A stretch of 42,111 nt of DNA. Origin: an uncultured Pseudomonadota bacterium. GTDB lineage: Bacteria > Pseudomonadota > Alphaproteobacteria > RF32 > CAG-239. This document shows positions 33,923 to 41,689 of the stretch, in pieces. Position numbers and translations under genes: made by a program. Each line of letters begins with the position of its first letter. The stretch's first letter is position 1. The notes beneath the pieces were generated by a model. That model was not told the DNA's origin. It made no database searches and saw nothing but the letters and a program-made list of their open reading frames with translations. The stretch lies in contig CASERH010000004.1 of assembly GCA_949290295.1 (NCBI GenBank), forward strand, positions 1 through 42,111, given 5' to 3'.

Positions 33923-34849
33923 TCAGTCTTTACCAAGACCGAAGAAGTTCTTGATTTTCAACCATCGGCTCTTGCGGGGATGGTCAAAATCAACCAACTT
34001 TTTATCGATATCTCGGGGATAAAACCATCCTCCGATTTTCACCTCAGCACCCAAGAAACATTTTTTGCCCACACAAATTTTGATACAATTAGCATTTTCA
34101 TCAACTTTATAAAGGATGACAAAACGATAATAGCCTCCAAACCCCGTTTTTCGTTGGCCAAACATCAACACGGCATTATTTGCCAGAACATAACAGTTTT
34201 GTAGTGATATTTTTTTCCAGCACTTAAGAGCCTGAGACCAGAAAAAGACACCGTTTTCAAGCTCCTTCAGATAAAGAGCTTCATCCGCTGACCCGAGCAA
34301 CGGCTGAGCATAATCATAAGCCTCAAAACAATCGTTTCCGAGTGGGACAAGAATGATCTTTTCACCCCAAAATGAAGAGGCATCACTCAACAATACCAAG
34401 GCCCCCTGATACTCTTTTTGCATCAGGAATCTATTGGGATTGATAATAGACAACACAAACTTGTCATCACCAAGGGGCAAAACAAAATATATTCTAGCCC
34501 TTTCTGGAAAAAGCGGCCACCAATTACGGTTTCCGGCTGCTTCCATTTCCCCGAGAAGAATTTCCTTTTCTTCATAATAGACATACCACAGACCTTGCTG
34601 ACAATAGATGATTTGCCCATGCAACAAGTCAACCTCAACGGTATTAACCGGAATGACCTGCCATTTGTCTTCAAGACGGCGATAGAAAGAGACTTTTTCA
34701 TCACTCTCACCCACCAGCCATCCTATCTCAAGTTCTTTAGCATATACCCCGCAGGCAATTTCGGTAAAGGTTTGTGTGGCAAAATCTGCCTCATAAAGAT
34801 GATACTTTCCATCTAGGAAAAGCAATCGATCGACATAAACATTTTCCAT
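33923..34849 (-). CDS. Hypothetical beta-rich protein
   Basis: 308 residues; no family recognised. The sequence is a run of short strands with many aromatic residues (LLFLDGKYHLYEADFATQTF; KVSFYRRLEDKWQVIPVN; QGLWYVYYEEKEILLGEMEA; GVFFWSQALKCWKKISLQNC), suggesting a repetitive beta-sheet or propeller-like fold. The tail is basic (HPRKSRWLKIKNFFGLGKD). There is no signal peptide. The ATG has no clear ribosome binding site. It lies downstream of infB, beyond the palindromic element, and converges on fabG. Like the orphans at 28,708 and 24,511, it interrupts the conserved translation cluster. Confidence 0.6.
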   Translation of the reverse strand: MENVYVDRLLFLDGKYHLYEADFATQTFTEIACGVYAKELEIGWLVGESDEKVSFYRRLEDKWQVIPVNTVEVDLLHGQIIYCQQGLWYVYYEEKEILLGEMEAAGNRNWWPLFPERARIYFVLPLGDDKFVLSIINPNRFLMQKEYQGALVLLSDASSFWGEKIILVPLGNDCFEAYDYAQPLLGSADEALYLKELENGVFFWSQALKCWKKISLQNCYVLANNAVLMFGQRKTGFGGYYRFVILYKVDENANCIKICVGKKCFLGAEVKIGGWFYPRDIDKKLVDFDHPRKSRWLKIKNFFGLGKD

Positions 34850-34961
34850 AATAGAAAATTTAATTGGTTTGACATAAAAATTATTTTTGAAACTTTTTTG
34901 TGCTACGCAGAAAACCTCTAGACGAGTTTTTACGAAAAGGTTGATATGTGAGGCGAATAAT

Positions 34962-35032
34962 AAGATTTAAGGGTGGAAGTACCGGAGCGTACATCAGAGG
35001 TACGTGAGGACACTTCCATCCCGCAAAATCTT
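34962..35032. repeat. GTAC-core palindrome A after infB
   Basis: Outer arms AAGATTT / AAATCTT, then GGGTGGAAGT / ACTTCCATCCC (one bulge), an internal loop, and the core CGTAC (34988-34992)-ATCAGAG-GTACG (35000-35004), followed by TGAGGA. Confidence 0.8.
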
Positions 35033-35088
35033 TGCCCCGCTTTCTAAAAGCTCGGATAGTGGATTTTATAGAGTGATTTTGAAGGCGA

Positions 35089-35126
35089 GGGAAATTTTAG
35101 TGTACATAGAGGTACATGAATTTCCC
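35089..35126. repeat. GTAC-core palindrome B after infB
   Basis: Outer arms GGGAAATT (35089-35096) / AATTTCCC (35119-35126), internal loop, core GTGTAC-ATAGAG-GTACAT. The outer arm sequence differs from element A while the core is shared. Confidence 0.8.
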
Positions 35127-35168
35127 GAGACCGTACAAAATTGCTCTAGAAAACCTCTAGACGAGCTT

Positions 35169-37667
35169 TTATAGTTTGGCTGCAATCTCCTCAATCTCAT
35201 AACACTCAATAAAGTCGCCTTTCTGAATGTCGTTGTAGTTTTCAAAGGAGATACCACACTCGTAGCCTTCTTTAACCTCTTTTACATCTTCCTTAAAGCG
35301 CTTGAGTTGGCCGATAGCACCATCATGAATAACCACATTGTCACGCAACAAGCGAATTTTGGCACCACGTCTGACCATACCTTCCGTAACCATACATCCA
35401 CCGACTTTGCCGACGCCGGTAATATTATATACCTCGCGGATCTCGGCATAACCGAGCAATTTTTCTTTGAGTTCGGGCGAGAGCATACCTTCCAAACCTT
35501 TCTTGATGTCATCCAAAACATCATAAATGATGGAGTAATACTTAATCTCAACCCCGTCACGGCGAGCCATATCTCTGGCCAACGGATTGGCACGAACGTT
35601 AAAGCCGATAACCAAAGCATGAGAAGCTTTTGCCAAAGAAATATCTGACTCTGAAATCGGACCGACGGCAGAGTGCAAAACCTGCACGCTGACCTCCTCA
35701 TTAGAGAGCTTATTAATGGTACCCTCAATTGCCTCAATAGAGCCTTGAACGTCGGCTTTGATAATAACCGGCAAATGCTTAACCTCGCCGGACTTAATCT
35801 TATCAAGCATCAGTTCCATCGCCGACTTGGCAGATTTAACCAATTTTGCCTCGCGCTCCTTGCGGATACGATATCCGGTAATTTCTTTGGCCTGGTTTTC
35901 ATCAGCCACAACCACAAAATCATCACCGGCGGAAGGTGTTCCCTGCAAACCCAAGACCTCAACCGGAGTAGCAGGTTCAGCCTCTTGCACCTTTTGTCCG
36001 TTTTCATTAAACATAGCGCGAACACGTCCCCACTCCTTGCCGGCGATACAAATATCACCGACATGGAGAGTTCCGTTTTGCACCAAAACGGTAACCACGG
36101 TTCCGCGGCCTTTTTCCATCTTAGCCTCAATGACAGCACCTTCAGCCTTGCGGTTGGGATTAGCCTTCAAGTCAAGCATTTCTGCCTGCAGCAAAATAGC
36201 CTCAACCAATTTATCGATATTAATGCGTTTCTTGGCAGAAACTTCGGCACACAAACACTCACCGCCCATTTCCTCAACACCGATTCCGTGCTGGAGCAAA
36301 GCAGTTTTAACTTTCATCGGATCTGCACCGGGCAAATCAATTTTATTAATGGCAACCACAATCGGCACCTCTGCGGCCTGAGCATGGCGAATAGCCTCAA
36401 TGGTCTGCGGCATAATGCCGTCATTGGCAGCCACCACCAAAACCACAATATCCGTCACCTTGGCGCCGCGAGCGCGCATCTCGGAGAATGCCTCGTGTCC
36501 GGGGGTATCAATAAAGGTGATTTTATCACCTGTCTTGACCGTAATCTGGTAAGCACCGATATGCTGGGTAATACCGCCGGCCTCTTTTGCCGCCACGTTG
36601 GTTTCACGCAAAGCATCAAGCAAAGAAGTCTTACCATGGTCAACGTGCCCCATAACCGTAACCACCGGAGGTCTGGGCCGCAGTTGGTCAGGTGTGTCTT
36701 CCTGATGCTGAATAACTTGCTCGACATCGCTGTCGGCCACACGTTTGAACTTATGTCCAAACTCCTCAACAACAATTTGAGCCGTATCGGCATCAATCGG
36801 CTGGTTAATGGTAGCCATAACGCCAAGAGCCATCAGTTTTTTAATAACATCAGCACTTTTCTCGGCCATACGGTTAGCCAATTCCTGCACGGTAATCACC
36901 TCAGGAATAACAACTTCCTTAATAACCTTTTCTTGCGGTTGCTGAACTTGCTGCACCGGCTTGGGCTGTTTTTTCTTATAGCGTCTGCGCGGACCGCCAA
37001 AACCATAATCATCATCGTCGTCATCATTCATGCCAATGGAATGGATGCTGATTTTGCTGTTTCTTCTTTGCGGCTCAAAGCTGCTTTTCATAATTTTTTT
37101 ACGCTCGCGCTCAAACACCTCTTCTTTGCTGACAGAGCGATTAGATTTCTTATTTGATACCTCATCATCGTCATCATCAAAATCATCGTCATAATCTTTA
37201 GACTTTTTCTCCTTAGCCTTCTGTCGATTTTCAGCTTCAGCCTCAGCTTCGGCCTCTGCCTGAGCCGATGCAGCCTTAGCTGCAGCAGCTTTTGCCTCAG
37301 CCTCTTCCTTAGCCTTTTTAGCAGCGTTTGCGGCAGCTTCTTCAGCTTCCTTTTGGCGGCGTTCTTCCTCCTCTGCCTCTTTTTGCTTTTGGCGCAGGGC
37401 ACTGCGTTCTTCTTCCTCTTGGCGGCGTTTATTTTCAAATTCTTTAGCCTCGGCAATCAAACGCAACTTTGCGGCTGTTTCCTCATCAATTTCGACTTTG
37501 GGTTCAGGCTTCACTGCGTTTGGCGTGATCACGCGTTTTTTGCGTACCTCGACCTGCACCACCTTTTTGCCGTCACGGTTTGAGCGAGCAGCATCGCTGA
37601 CACCTTTAAGTGTCAAAGTAGACTTGCCTGATAATGTTAACTTGCCCTTGGTATTTTCTTCTGTCAT
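35169..37667 (-). CDS. infB: Translation initiation factor IF-2
   Basis: 832 residues. IF-2 is the GTPase that brings initiator fMet-tRNA to the 30S subunit and promotes subunit joining. Residues of about 75-150 are an Ala/Glu/Lys/Arg coiled coil, followed by an acidic patch ([11 protein letters not shown]) and a second Asp run, all lineage-variable. The conserved part starts with an IF2_N motif ([20 protein letters not shown]), then the G domain with [12 protein letters not shown] (about 336-347), [16 protein letters not shown] and [10 protein letters not shown]. The end [10 protein letters not shown] is typical. It follows ylxR by 33 bp. The linked rbfA is displaced by about 5.5 kb. Confidence 0.97.
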   Translation of the reverse strand: MTEENTKGKLTLSGKSTLTLKGVSDAARSNRDGKKVVQVEVRKKRVITPNAVKPEPKVEIDEETAAKLRLIAEAKEFENKRRQEEEERSALRQKQKEAEEEERRQKEAEEAAANAAKKAKEEAEAKAAAAKAASAQAEAEAEAEAENRQKAKEKKSKDYDDDFDDDDDEVSNKKSNRSVSKEEVFERERKKIMKSSFEPQRRNSKISIHSIGMNDDDDDDYGFGGPRRRYKKKQPKPVQQVQQPQEKVIKEVVIPEVITVQELANRMAEKSADVIKKLMALGVMATINQPIDADTAQIVVEEFGHKFKRVADSDVEQVIQHQEDTPDQLRPRPPVVTVMGHVDHGKTSLLDALRETNVAAKEAGGITQHIGAYQITVKTGDKITFIDTPGHEAFSEMRARGAKVTDIVVLVVAANDGIMPQTIEAIRHAQAAEVPIVVAINKIDLPGADPMKVKTALLQHGIGVEEMGGECLCAEVSAKKRINIDKLVEAILLQAEMLDLKANPNRKAEGAVIEAKMEKGRGTVVTVLVQNGTLHVGDICIAGKEWGRVRAMFNENGQKVQEAEPATPVEVLGLQGTPSAGDDFVVVADENQAKEITGYRIRKEREAKLVKSAKSAMELMLDKIKSGEVKHLPVIIKADVQGSIEAIEGTINKLSNEEVSVQVLHSAVGPISESDISLAKASHALVIGFNVRANPLARDMARRDGVEIKYYSIIYDVLDDIKKGLEGMLSPELKEKLLGYAEIREVYNITGVGKVGGCMVTEGMVRRGAKIRLLRDNVVIHDGAIGQLKRFKEDVKEVKEGYECGISFENYNDIQKGDFIECYEIEEIAAKL

Positions 37668-37700
37668 CTTAAAAAATTTCTCCGTATTTTCATCCTAAAG

Positions 37701-38273
37701 TTATGAGTTCAGAAAATCAGCCAGTTTTCCAAACTCACGACTGACCATCTTAGACATTTCACCTTTCAAAAAGGCGGCATGAATTGTATTTACCTTATCA
37801 AGTGTTTGATCCAACTCCTCGCTTGTAAAGAGATTAAATATTTTCACATTTTGCGCCAAATGCACAATTTTCTGATGTCCGTCTTCAGCGGCATCTTTTG
37901 CTTCCAGCAAAAAGACGACCTTATCTTTTTTCAGAGCCTCTGCCACCTTATCCATGCCGGTGATGAGCACACCAGCCTTTCTGGCCAAAGAAACGGCATG
38001 CAAAGCAGACTGCCGCAACAAATCCTCGGCCACTTTTTCCAAATTTTCCATTGGTTTAACCTTTTGCTTGAGGCTTTTGGCAAAAAGATTAGCCGCCACC
38101 GCCTTATGCAAAAGAGCCGAAGAGTTGGAAACATAGACCCCCCTCCCCGGCAATTTATTTTTAAAATCAGGAATAACCACCGCATCCGGCCCCACCACAA
38201 ACCTAAGCAATGTGCCCTTTTCAAGCACATTTCCGGTCACGATACATTTTCTGGTCACATCTTCCTGTTTCAT
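37701..38273 (-). CDS. YlxR (DUF448) - L7Ae-like RNA-binding protein
   Basis: 190 residues with two small RNA-associated domains. The N-terminal YlxR domain (1-85) shows RKCIVTG, LLRFVVGPDAVVIPDF and the signature LPGRGVYV. The C-terminal part (about 85-180) is L7Ae/Gadd45-like (ALHAVSLARKAGVLITGMDKV; VVFLLEAKDAAEDGHQKIVHLA). YlxR homologues have been linked to RNase P and transcription control, and L7Ae-like proteins bind kink-turn RNA. The fusion between nusA and infB is a common alphaproteobacterial arrangement. GAGG lies 5 nt before the ATG, and a long intercistronic hairpin separates it from nusA. Confidence 0.9.
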   Translation of the reverse strand: MKQEDVTRKCIVTGNVLEKGTLLRFVVGPDAVVIPDFKNKLPGRGVYVSNSSALLHKAVAANLFAKSLKQKVKPMENLEKVAEDLLRQSALHAVSLARKAGVLITGMDKVAEALKKDKVVFLLEAKDAAEDGHQKIVHLAQNVKIFNLFTSEELDQTLDKVNTIHAAFLKGEMSKMVSREFGKLADFLNS

Positions 38274-38294
38274 AAACGCCTCAACTTCAGAAAG

Positions 38295-38331
38295 GAGTTC
38301 GGAGCAGCTTGCAACAAACTGCTCCCAACTC
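38295..38331 (-). other. Intercistronic hairpin between nusA and ylxR
   Basis: GAGTTGGGAGCAG / CTGCTCCGAACTC (minus strand) pair over 13 positions with a single mismatch around an 11-nt loop. It is followed by CTTTCTG rather than a T-run, so it looks more like a processing or stability site than a terminator. Confidence 0.6.
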
Positions 38332-38341
38332 TTTCACAAGA

Positions 38342-39859
38342 CTATTCTTGTGTAAACCAATGCTCACGAGCATTCATAATGATCTTATTGGCTTCTTGGA
38401 TAGAAATTGTGTTTTCGCCCAAAATTTCAATAAGTTCATCAGCGGCCAAATCAGCCAAGTCATCAATTGTTTTAATGCCTTTTGCGGCCAGGGTCAAGAG
38501 CATGTCGCGATCCAAACCTTCAACAGCCTGAAGTTTATCGTCAATACCCAAGGTTTTGCTTTTCTCTTCAAACTCTTTATTGCGTTTTTCAACATACTCT
38601 TTTGCACGAGATTGCAGCTCTTTGGCCACATCCTCATCAAACCCTTCGATGTCTGCCAGTTCTTTCAAATCAACCATAGCGATTTCATCGACATTTGAAA
38701 AACCCTCGGCAATCAAGAGATGAGCAATCATCTCATCAACATCCAAAGCTTCCATAAAGCGCTGAGAACGAACTTTATTTTCATTCTTGCGACGCTCCTG
38801 TTCCTGTTCCTCGGTCAAGACATCAATATCGCACCCCAAGAGCTGGGAGGCCAACTTAACATTTTGTCCGCGGCGGCCGATGGCAATAGAAAATTGCTCT
38901 TGCGGCACAACAGCCTCAATACGATTATTTTCCTCATCAATAACCACTTTAACAACCTCTGCCGGAGCCAAAGCGCTGACAATATACTGGGCCTTATCCT
39001 CAGAATAAGGAACAATATCAATTTTCTCACCTTGCAGCTCGGTAACCACAGCCTGCACGCGAATACCACGCAAGCCGACACAAGCACCAACGGCATCTAT
39101 TGTCACATCATCGGTTTTAACGGCGATTTTAGCCTTAGAACCCGGGTCTCTGGCCACGCCCATAATTTTAACGATTCCATCGTAGATTTCCGGCACTTCT
39201 GAAGTAAAGAGCTTAGCCAAGAATTCCGGACAAGTTCTAGACAAGAAGATTTGCGGACCCTTGTTCTCGCGACGAACGTCCAAAACATAAGCACGAACCC
39301 TATCCCCGTTTTTAAATTTCTCTCTGGGAATAATTTCATCGCGGCGCAAAATAGCCTCAGTCTTGCCAATATCCAGAATAACGTTTCCAAATTCGATTCT
39401 CTTAACCGTACCGTTGACAATGGTGCCGATTTTTTCTTTATATTCCTCAAACTGCTTATTGCGTTCAGCCTCACGAACTTTCTGCACGATAACCTGTTTT
39501 GCGGTCTGGGCGGCAATACGGCCAAAGTCAATCGGCGGCAGCTGATCAATCAAAAACTCGCCGACCTTGATTTTGGGGTCATATGCCTTGGCATCATCCA
39601 AACAAATCTGAGCAGATTCGTTTTCAATCTCGGCATCATTCTCAACCACCTCCCGATATCTGGCCATGCTGATGGCGCCTGTCTTACGGTCGATATGAGC
39701 GCGAATATCATGCTCAAAACCATATTTAGAACGTGCTGCCTTTTGAATAGCGATTTCCATTGCTTCAAACACATCGTCACGATCAATATTTTTCTCGCGG
39801 GCTACGGTATCTGCCACCAAAACAATTTCGGGTCTCGGCATATTTTCAGTATTTTCCAT
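38342..39859 (-). CDS. nusA: Transcription termination/antitermination factor NusA
   Basis: 505 residues. NusA binds RNA polymerase and controls pausing, termination and antitermination. The N-terminal domain begins near VLVADTVAREKNIDRDDVFEAMEIAI; an S1 domain follows (GTIVNGTVKRIEFGNVILDIG), then two KH domains (GVARDPGSKAKIAV, VGACVGLRGIRVQAVV; RIEAVVPQEQFSIAIGRRGQNVKLA), and C-terminal helix-hairpin-helix repeats (MVDLKELADIEGFDEDVAKEL; LDRDMLLTLAAKGIKTIDDL). The ATG at 39859 has GAGG upstream and is preferred to a TTG ten codons earlier. It follows rimP by 26 bp. Confidence 0.97.
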   Translation of the reverse strand: MENTENMPRPEIVLVADTVAREKNIDRDDVFEAMEIAIQKAARSKYGFEHDIRAHIDRKTGAISMARYREVVENDAEIENESAQICLDDAKAYDPKIKVGEFLIDQLPPIDFGRIAAQTAKQVIVQKVREAERNKQFEEYKEKIGTIVNGTVKRIEFGNVILDIGKTEAILRRDEIIPREKFKNGDRVRAYVLDVRRENKGPQIFLSRTCPEFLAKLFTSEVPEIYDGIVKIMGVARDPGSKAKIAVKTDDVTIDAVGACVGLRGIRVQAVVTELQGEKIDIVPYSEDKAQYIVSALAPAEVVKVVIDEENNRIEAVVPQEQFSIAIGRRGQNVKLASQLLGCDIDVLTEEQEQERRKNENKVRSQRFMEALDVDEMIAHLLIAEGFSNVDEIAMVDLKELADIEGFDEDVAKELQSRAKEYVEKRNKEFEEKSKTLGIDDKLQAVEGLDRDMLLTLAAKGIKTIDDLADLAADELIEILGENTISIQEANKIIMNAREHWFTQE

Positions 39860-39885
39860 TTTTTCCTCGTTTTTTATTGTTACGA

Positions 39886-40389
39886 TCAAAGTTCTGTTTC
39901 AGATGCATCTGCGGCAGCCTCAGCCAGCAGTTCATCAGTTAAAATAAGTTTAGCTTTTGAAACCAGCTCATAGGGAATGACAAATTCCTGCCCATCCATA
40001 TCAAAAAAGATATTTTGCCCATCACCAACCTTAAGGATTCGGCCCTTAAAGCGTTTGCGGCCGGCAACTTCGCCGCTGGTTTCGATTCTTGCCTCATAGC
40101 CGGAAAAACGCTCAAAATTTTCCAGCTTGGTCAAAGGCCTGTCAAGCCCCGGAGAGCTAACTTCCAAAGAATACTCTCCCTCAATGGGGTCTGCCTCGTC
40201 TAAAACCTGAGAGATTGCACGGCTGACGGTGGCACAATCATCAACCACCAAATTTTTGCGATCTTTGCGTTCAATCATCACCTGCAGGGTTGGATTCTTG
40301 GTGCCGATGGTTTTAATCCGAACGACCTCAAACCCAAGGCCCTCGACCACTGGGGTCAAAAGTTTCTCAAGCGGATGCGCCTCTGGCAT
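39886..40389 (-). CDS. rimP: Ribosome maturation factor RimP
   Basis: 167 residues, usual size. RimP binds the 30S subunit and assists late assembly. The N-terminal domain (MPEAHPLEKLLTPVVEGLGF, VVRIKTIGTKNPTLQVMIER) and the conserved EYSLEVSSPGLDRPL motif (about 90-104) are clear, followed by a small Sm-like C-terminal domain (KRFKGRILKVGDGQNIFFDM). The ATG at 40389 has AGGAG 7 nt upstream. It is first in the rimP-nusA-ylxR-infB operon; a terminator-like hairpin lies in its leader. Confidence 0.95.
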   Translation of the reverse strand: MPEAHPLEKLLTPVVEGLGFEVVRIKTIGTKNPTLQVMIERKDRKNLVVDDCATVSRAISQVLDEADPIEGEYSLEVSSPGLDRPLTKLENFERFSGYEARIETSGEVAGRKRFKGRILKVGDGQNIFFDMDGQEFVIPYELVSKAKLILTDELLAEAAADASETEL

Positions 40390-40410
40390 AGCGATTCTCC
40401 TAATTTTTTT

Positions 40411-40440
40411 AACAAAAGAGCGGGGCTTTTTGCCCCGCTC
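40411..40440 (-). terminator. Hairpin between lptG and rimP: lptG terminator and/or rimP leader attenuator
   Basis: Perfect 9-bp stem GAGCGGGGC / GCCCCGCTC with an A5 loop, followed by TTTTGTT on the minus strand. It is the natural end of lptG. A perfect -10 hexamer lies just upstream, so a rimP transcript starting there would run straight into the hairpin. Confidence 0.75.
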
Positions 40441-40451
40441 ATCTAATATCA

Positions 40452-40457
40452 ATTATA
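40452..40457 (-). promoter_or_regulatory. Candidate -10 of the rimP-nusA operon
   Basis: TATAAT on the minus strand (40457-40452), with only a poor -35 upstream (TCTGTT at 17 nt). The start would fall at about 40445, just before the hairpin at 40440-40418. Confidence 0.35.
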
Positions 40458-40505
40458 ATTATGCGAACTGTATAACAGAAAACTTTTTAAAAATCCAGCA
40501 TTTTT

Positions 40506-41612
40506 TTATCCATCCTCCAAATGGAGCAAAACAGAAACGGAGATAAGAGTTGCAATCAATGCCGGAGTAGACACGGCCAACCCGACGGGGATATAGCCGT
40601 TGATACCAAAAGCATATACAAGTTGGGTCAAGAAGTAGACAATAAACCCGGTAGAGATACCGCCCACAATCAAAAACATGACCCCGCCACGGCGGTTGTT
40701 CGGACGCAAAGCAAAGACAGCGGCCACCAGCACCATGGCACACAGCAAGAAAGGCGAAACCAGCAAAGAAAGATACCGCAGACGGTGGCGTTGAGCAGAG
40801 AACCCGGACATTTCGTAAAAATGGATAGTATCGGGCAAATCCCAAAAAGAAATAGATTCCGGCTCCACAAAATTTTCCTTAATCCGTTCTATATCAAGAA
40901 CAGTCTTATACTTCAGACTATTTTTAACCTCTGTCGGATGTCCGGCCCTAAAAATCCTAACATCGCGCAAATCAAAAAATCCGTCTTTCAGCGTTCCGAC
41001 ATAAGCCTCGATTCTTCTTCCCGGCTGGGAGTGGCGGTCCATCTCCAAAATCGTCACGCCGCGCAGCAACAGCTCGCCCTTTTCTTGGCGCAAAGACTTG
41101 GCCTGCAAAACCATCACATTGTTTTCATCAATGGCTTCCCTGATCCAAAGTCCCTTATCAGAGAACAACACCGCTTTTGGGTTTCTGGTTTTCAGGCGAT
41201 ATTCAAGCGTTTCATACAAGTCATACATATTGGCGGCCACCGGATTAACCAATGTCACATTGATAACGCCGATAAGAAAAGTCGTGACCAACACCGGCAA
41301 AAGGAACCCCCAGATAGACACTCCGGCAGCGCGCATAATCACAAATTCATTACTTTTGCTAAGCTTCCAAAAAGTGACCATGGAAGCAATCATAACCACA
41401 AAGGGAAAAACCATCTCAATGGTTTTTGGCATTTTGGTAATGGCAAGCTCCAAAACAAACCAAAAGCTCACATCTTCTCGGCCGGAGGTGCGGCGCAAAA
41501 GTTCCACCACCTCAAAAAGCATAATCACGCTCAAAACCATCAGCAAAACAGCAAAGAAATTAAACAAGATTTGCCTGGTCAGATATCGTCCGAGAATAGA
41601 TGTAGGTTTCAT
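40506..41612 (-). CDS. lptG: LPS export ABC transporter permease LptG
   Basis: 368 residues from the ATG at 41612 (MKPTSILGRYLTRQILFNFF). LptG pairs with LptF in the inner-membrane LptB2FG complex that extracts lipopolysaccharide. The YjgP/YjgQ pattern is visible: N-terminal helices with LELAITKMPKTIEMVFPFV, the conserved SKSNEFVIMRAAGVS coupling segment (about 85-100), a large periplasmic domain (about 130-270), and C-terminal helices beginning LRYLSLLVSPFLLCAMVLVA. Length and position fit LptG better than LptF, but no lptF is adjacent in the window, so which of the two it is rests on resemblance only. Confidence 0.88.
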   Translation of the reverse strand: MKPTSILGRYLTRQILFNFFAVLLMVLSVIMLFEVVELLRRTSGREDVSFWFVLELAITKMPKTIEMVFPFVVMIASMVTFWKLSKSNEFVIMRAAGVSIWGFLLPVLVTTFLIGVINVTLVNPVAANMYDLYETLEYRLKTRNPKAVLFSDKGLWIREAIDENNVMVLQAKSLRQEKGELLLRGVTILEMDRHSQPGRRIEAYVGTLKDGFFDLRDVRIFRAGHPTEVKNSLKYKTVLDIERIKENFVEPESISFWDLPDTIHFYEMSGFSAQRHRLRYLSLLVSPFLLCAMVLVAAVFALRPNNRRGGVMFLIVGGISTGFIVYFLTQLVYAFGINGYIPVGLAVSTPALIATLISVSVLLHLEDG

Positions 41613-41689
41613 GTTCTTACTTCTAGAATTAAAACATAGGCATAAGTTATCCGCAAAAACACCTCTTGGCAATAGTTTTTATCAAGCAG

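Larger units (their letters stand above)
34850..35168. other. Non-coding stretch after infB with a composite palindromic element
   Basis: 319 bp without a gene. It contains two hairpins of the GTAC-core family, bounded by a pair of 22-23-bp direct repeats; these are listed separately. I see no terminator with a T-run directly behind infB. Confidence 0.6.
34910..35171. repeat. Composite element bounded by 23-bp direct repeats
   Basis: GAAAACCTCTAGACGAG followed by TTTTTA begins at 34910; the same word with CTTTTA begins at 35149 and runs into the infB stop codon (35169-35171). The repeats differ at one position. They enclose the two GTAC-core hairpins, as a mobile or duplicated unit might. 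Confidence 0.7.

Noticed and set aside
35673-37157. 494-codon open frame opposite infB
   Set aside because: A reverse-strand shadow of the G domain and linker of IF-2; rich in Asn, His and Leu and without known motifs.
40521-41639. 372-codon open frame opposite lptG
   Set aside because: A shadow of lptG; the real gene has a clear membrane-protein pattern and family motifs.
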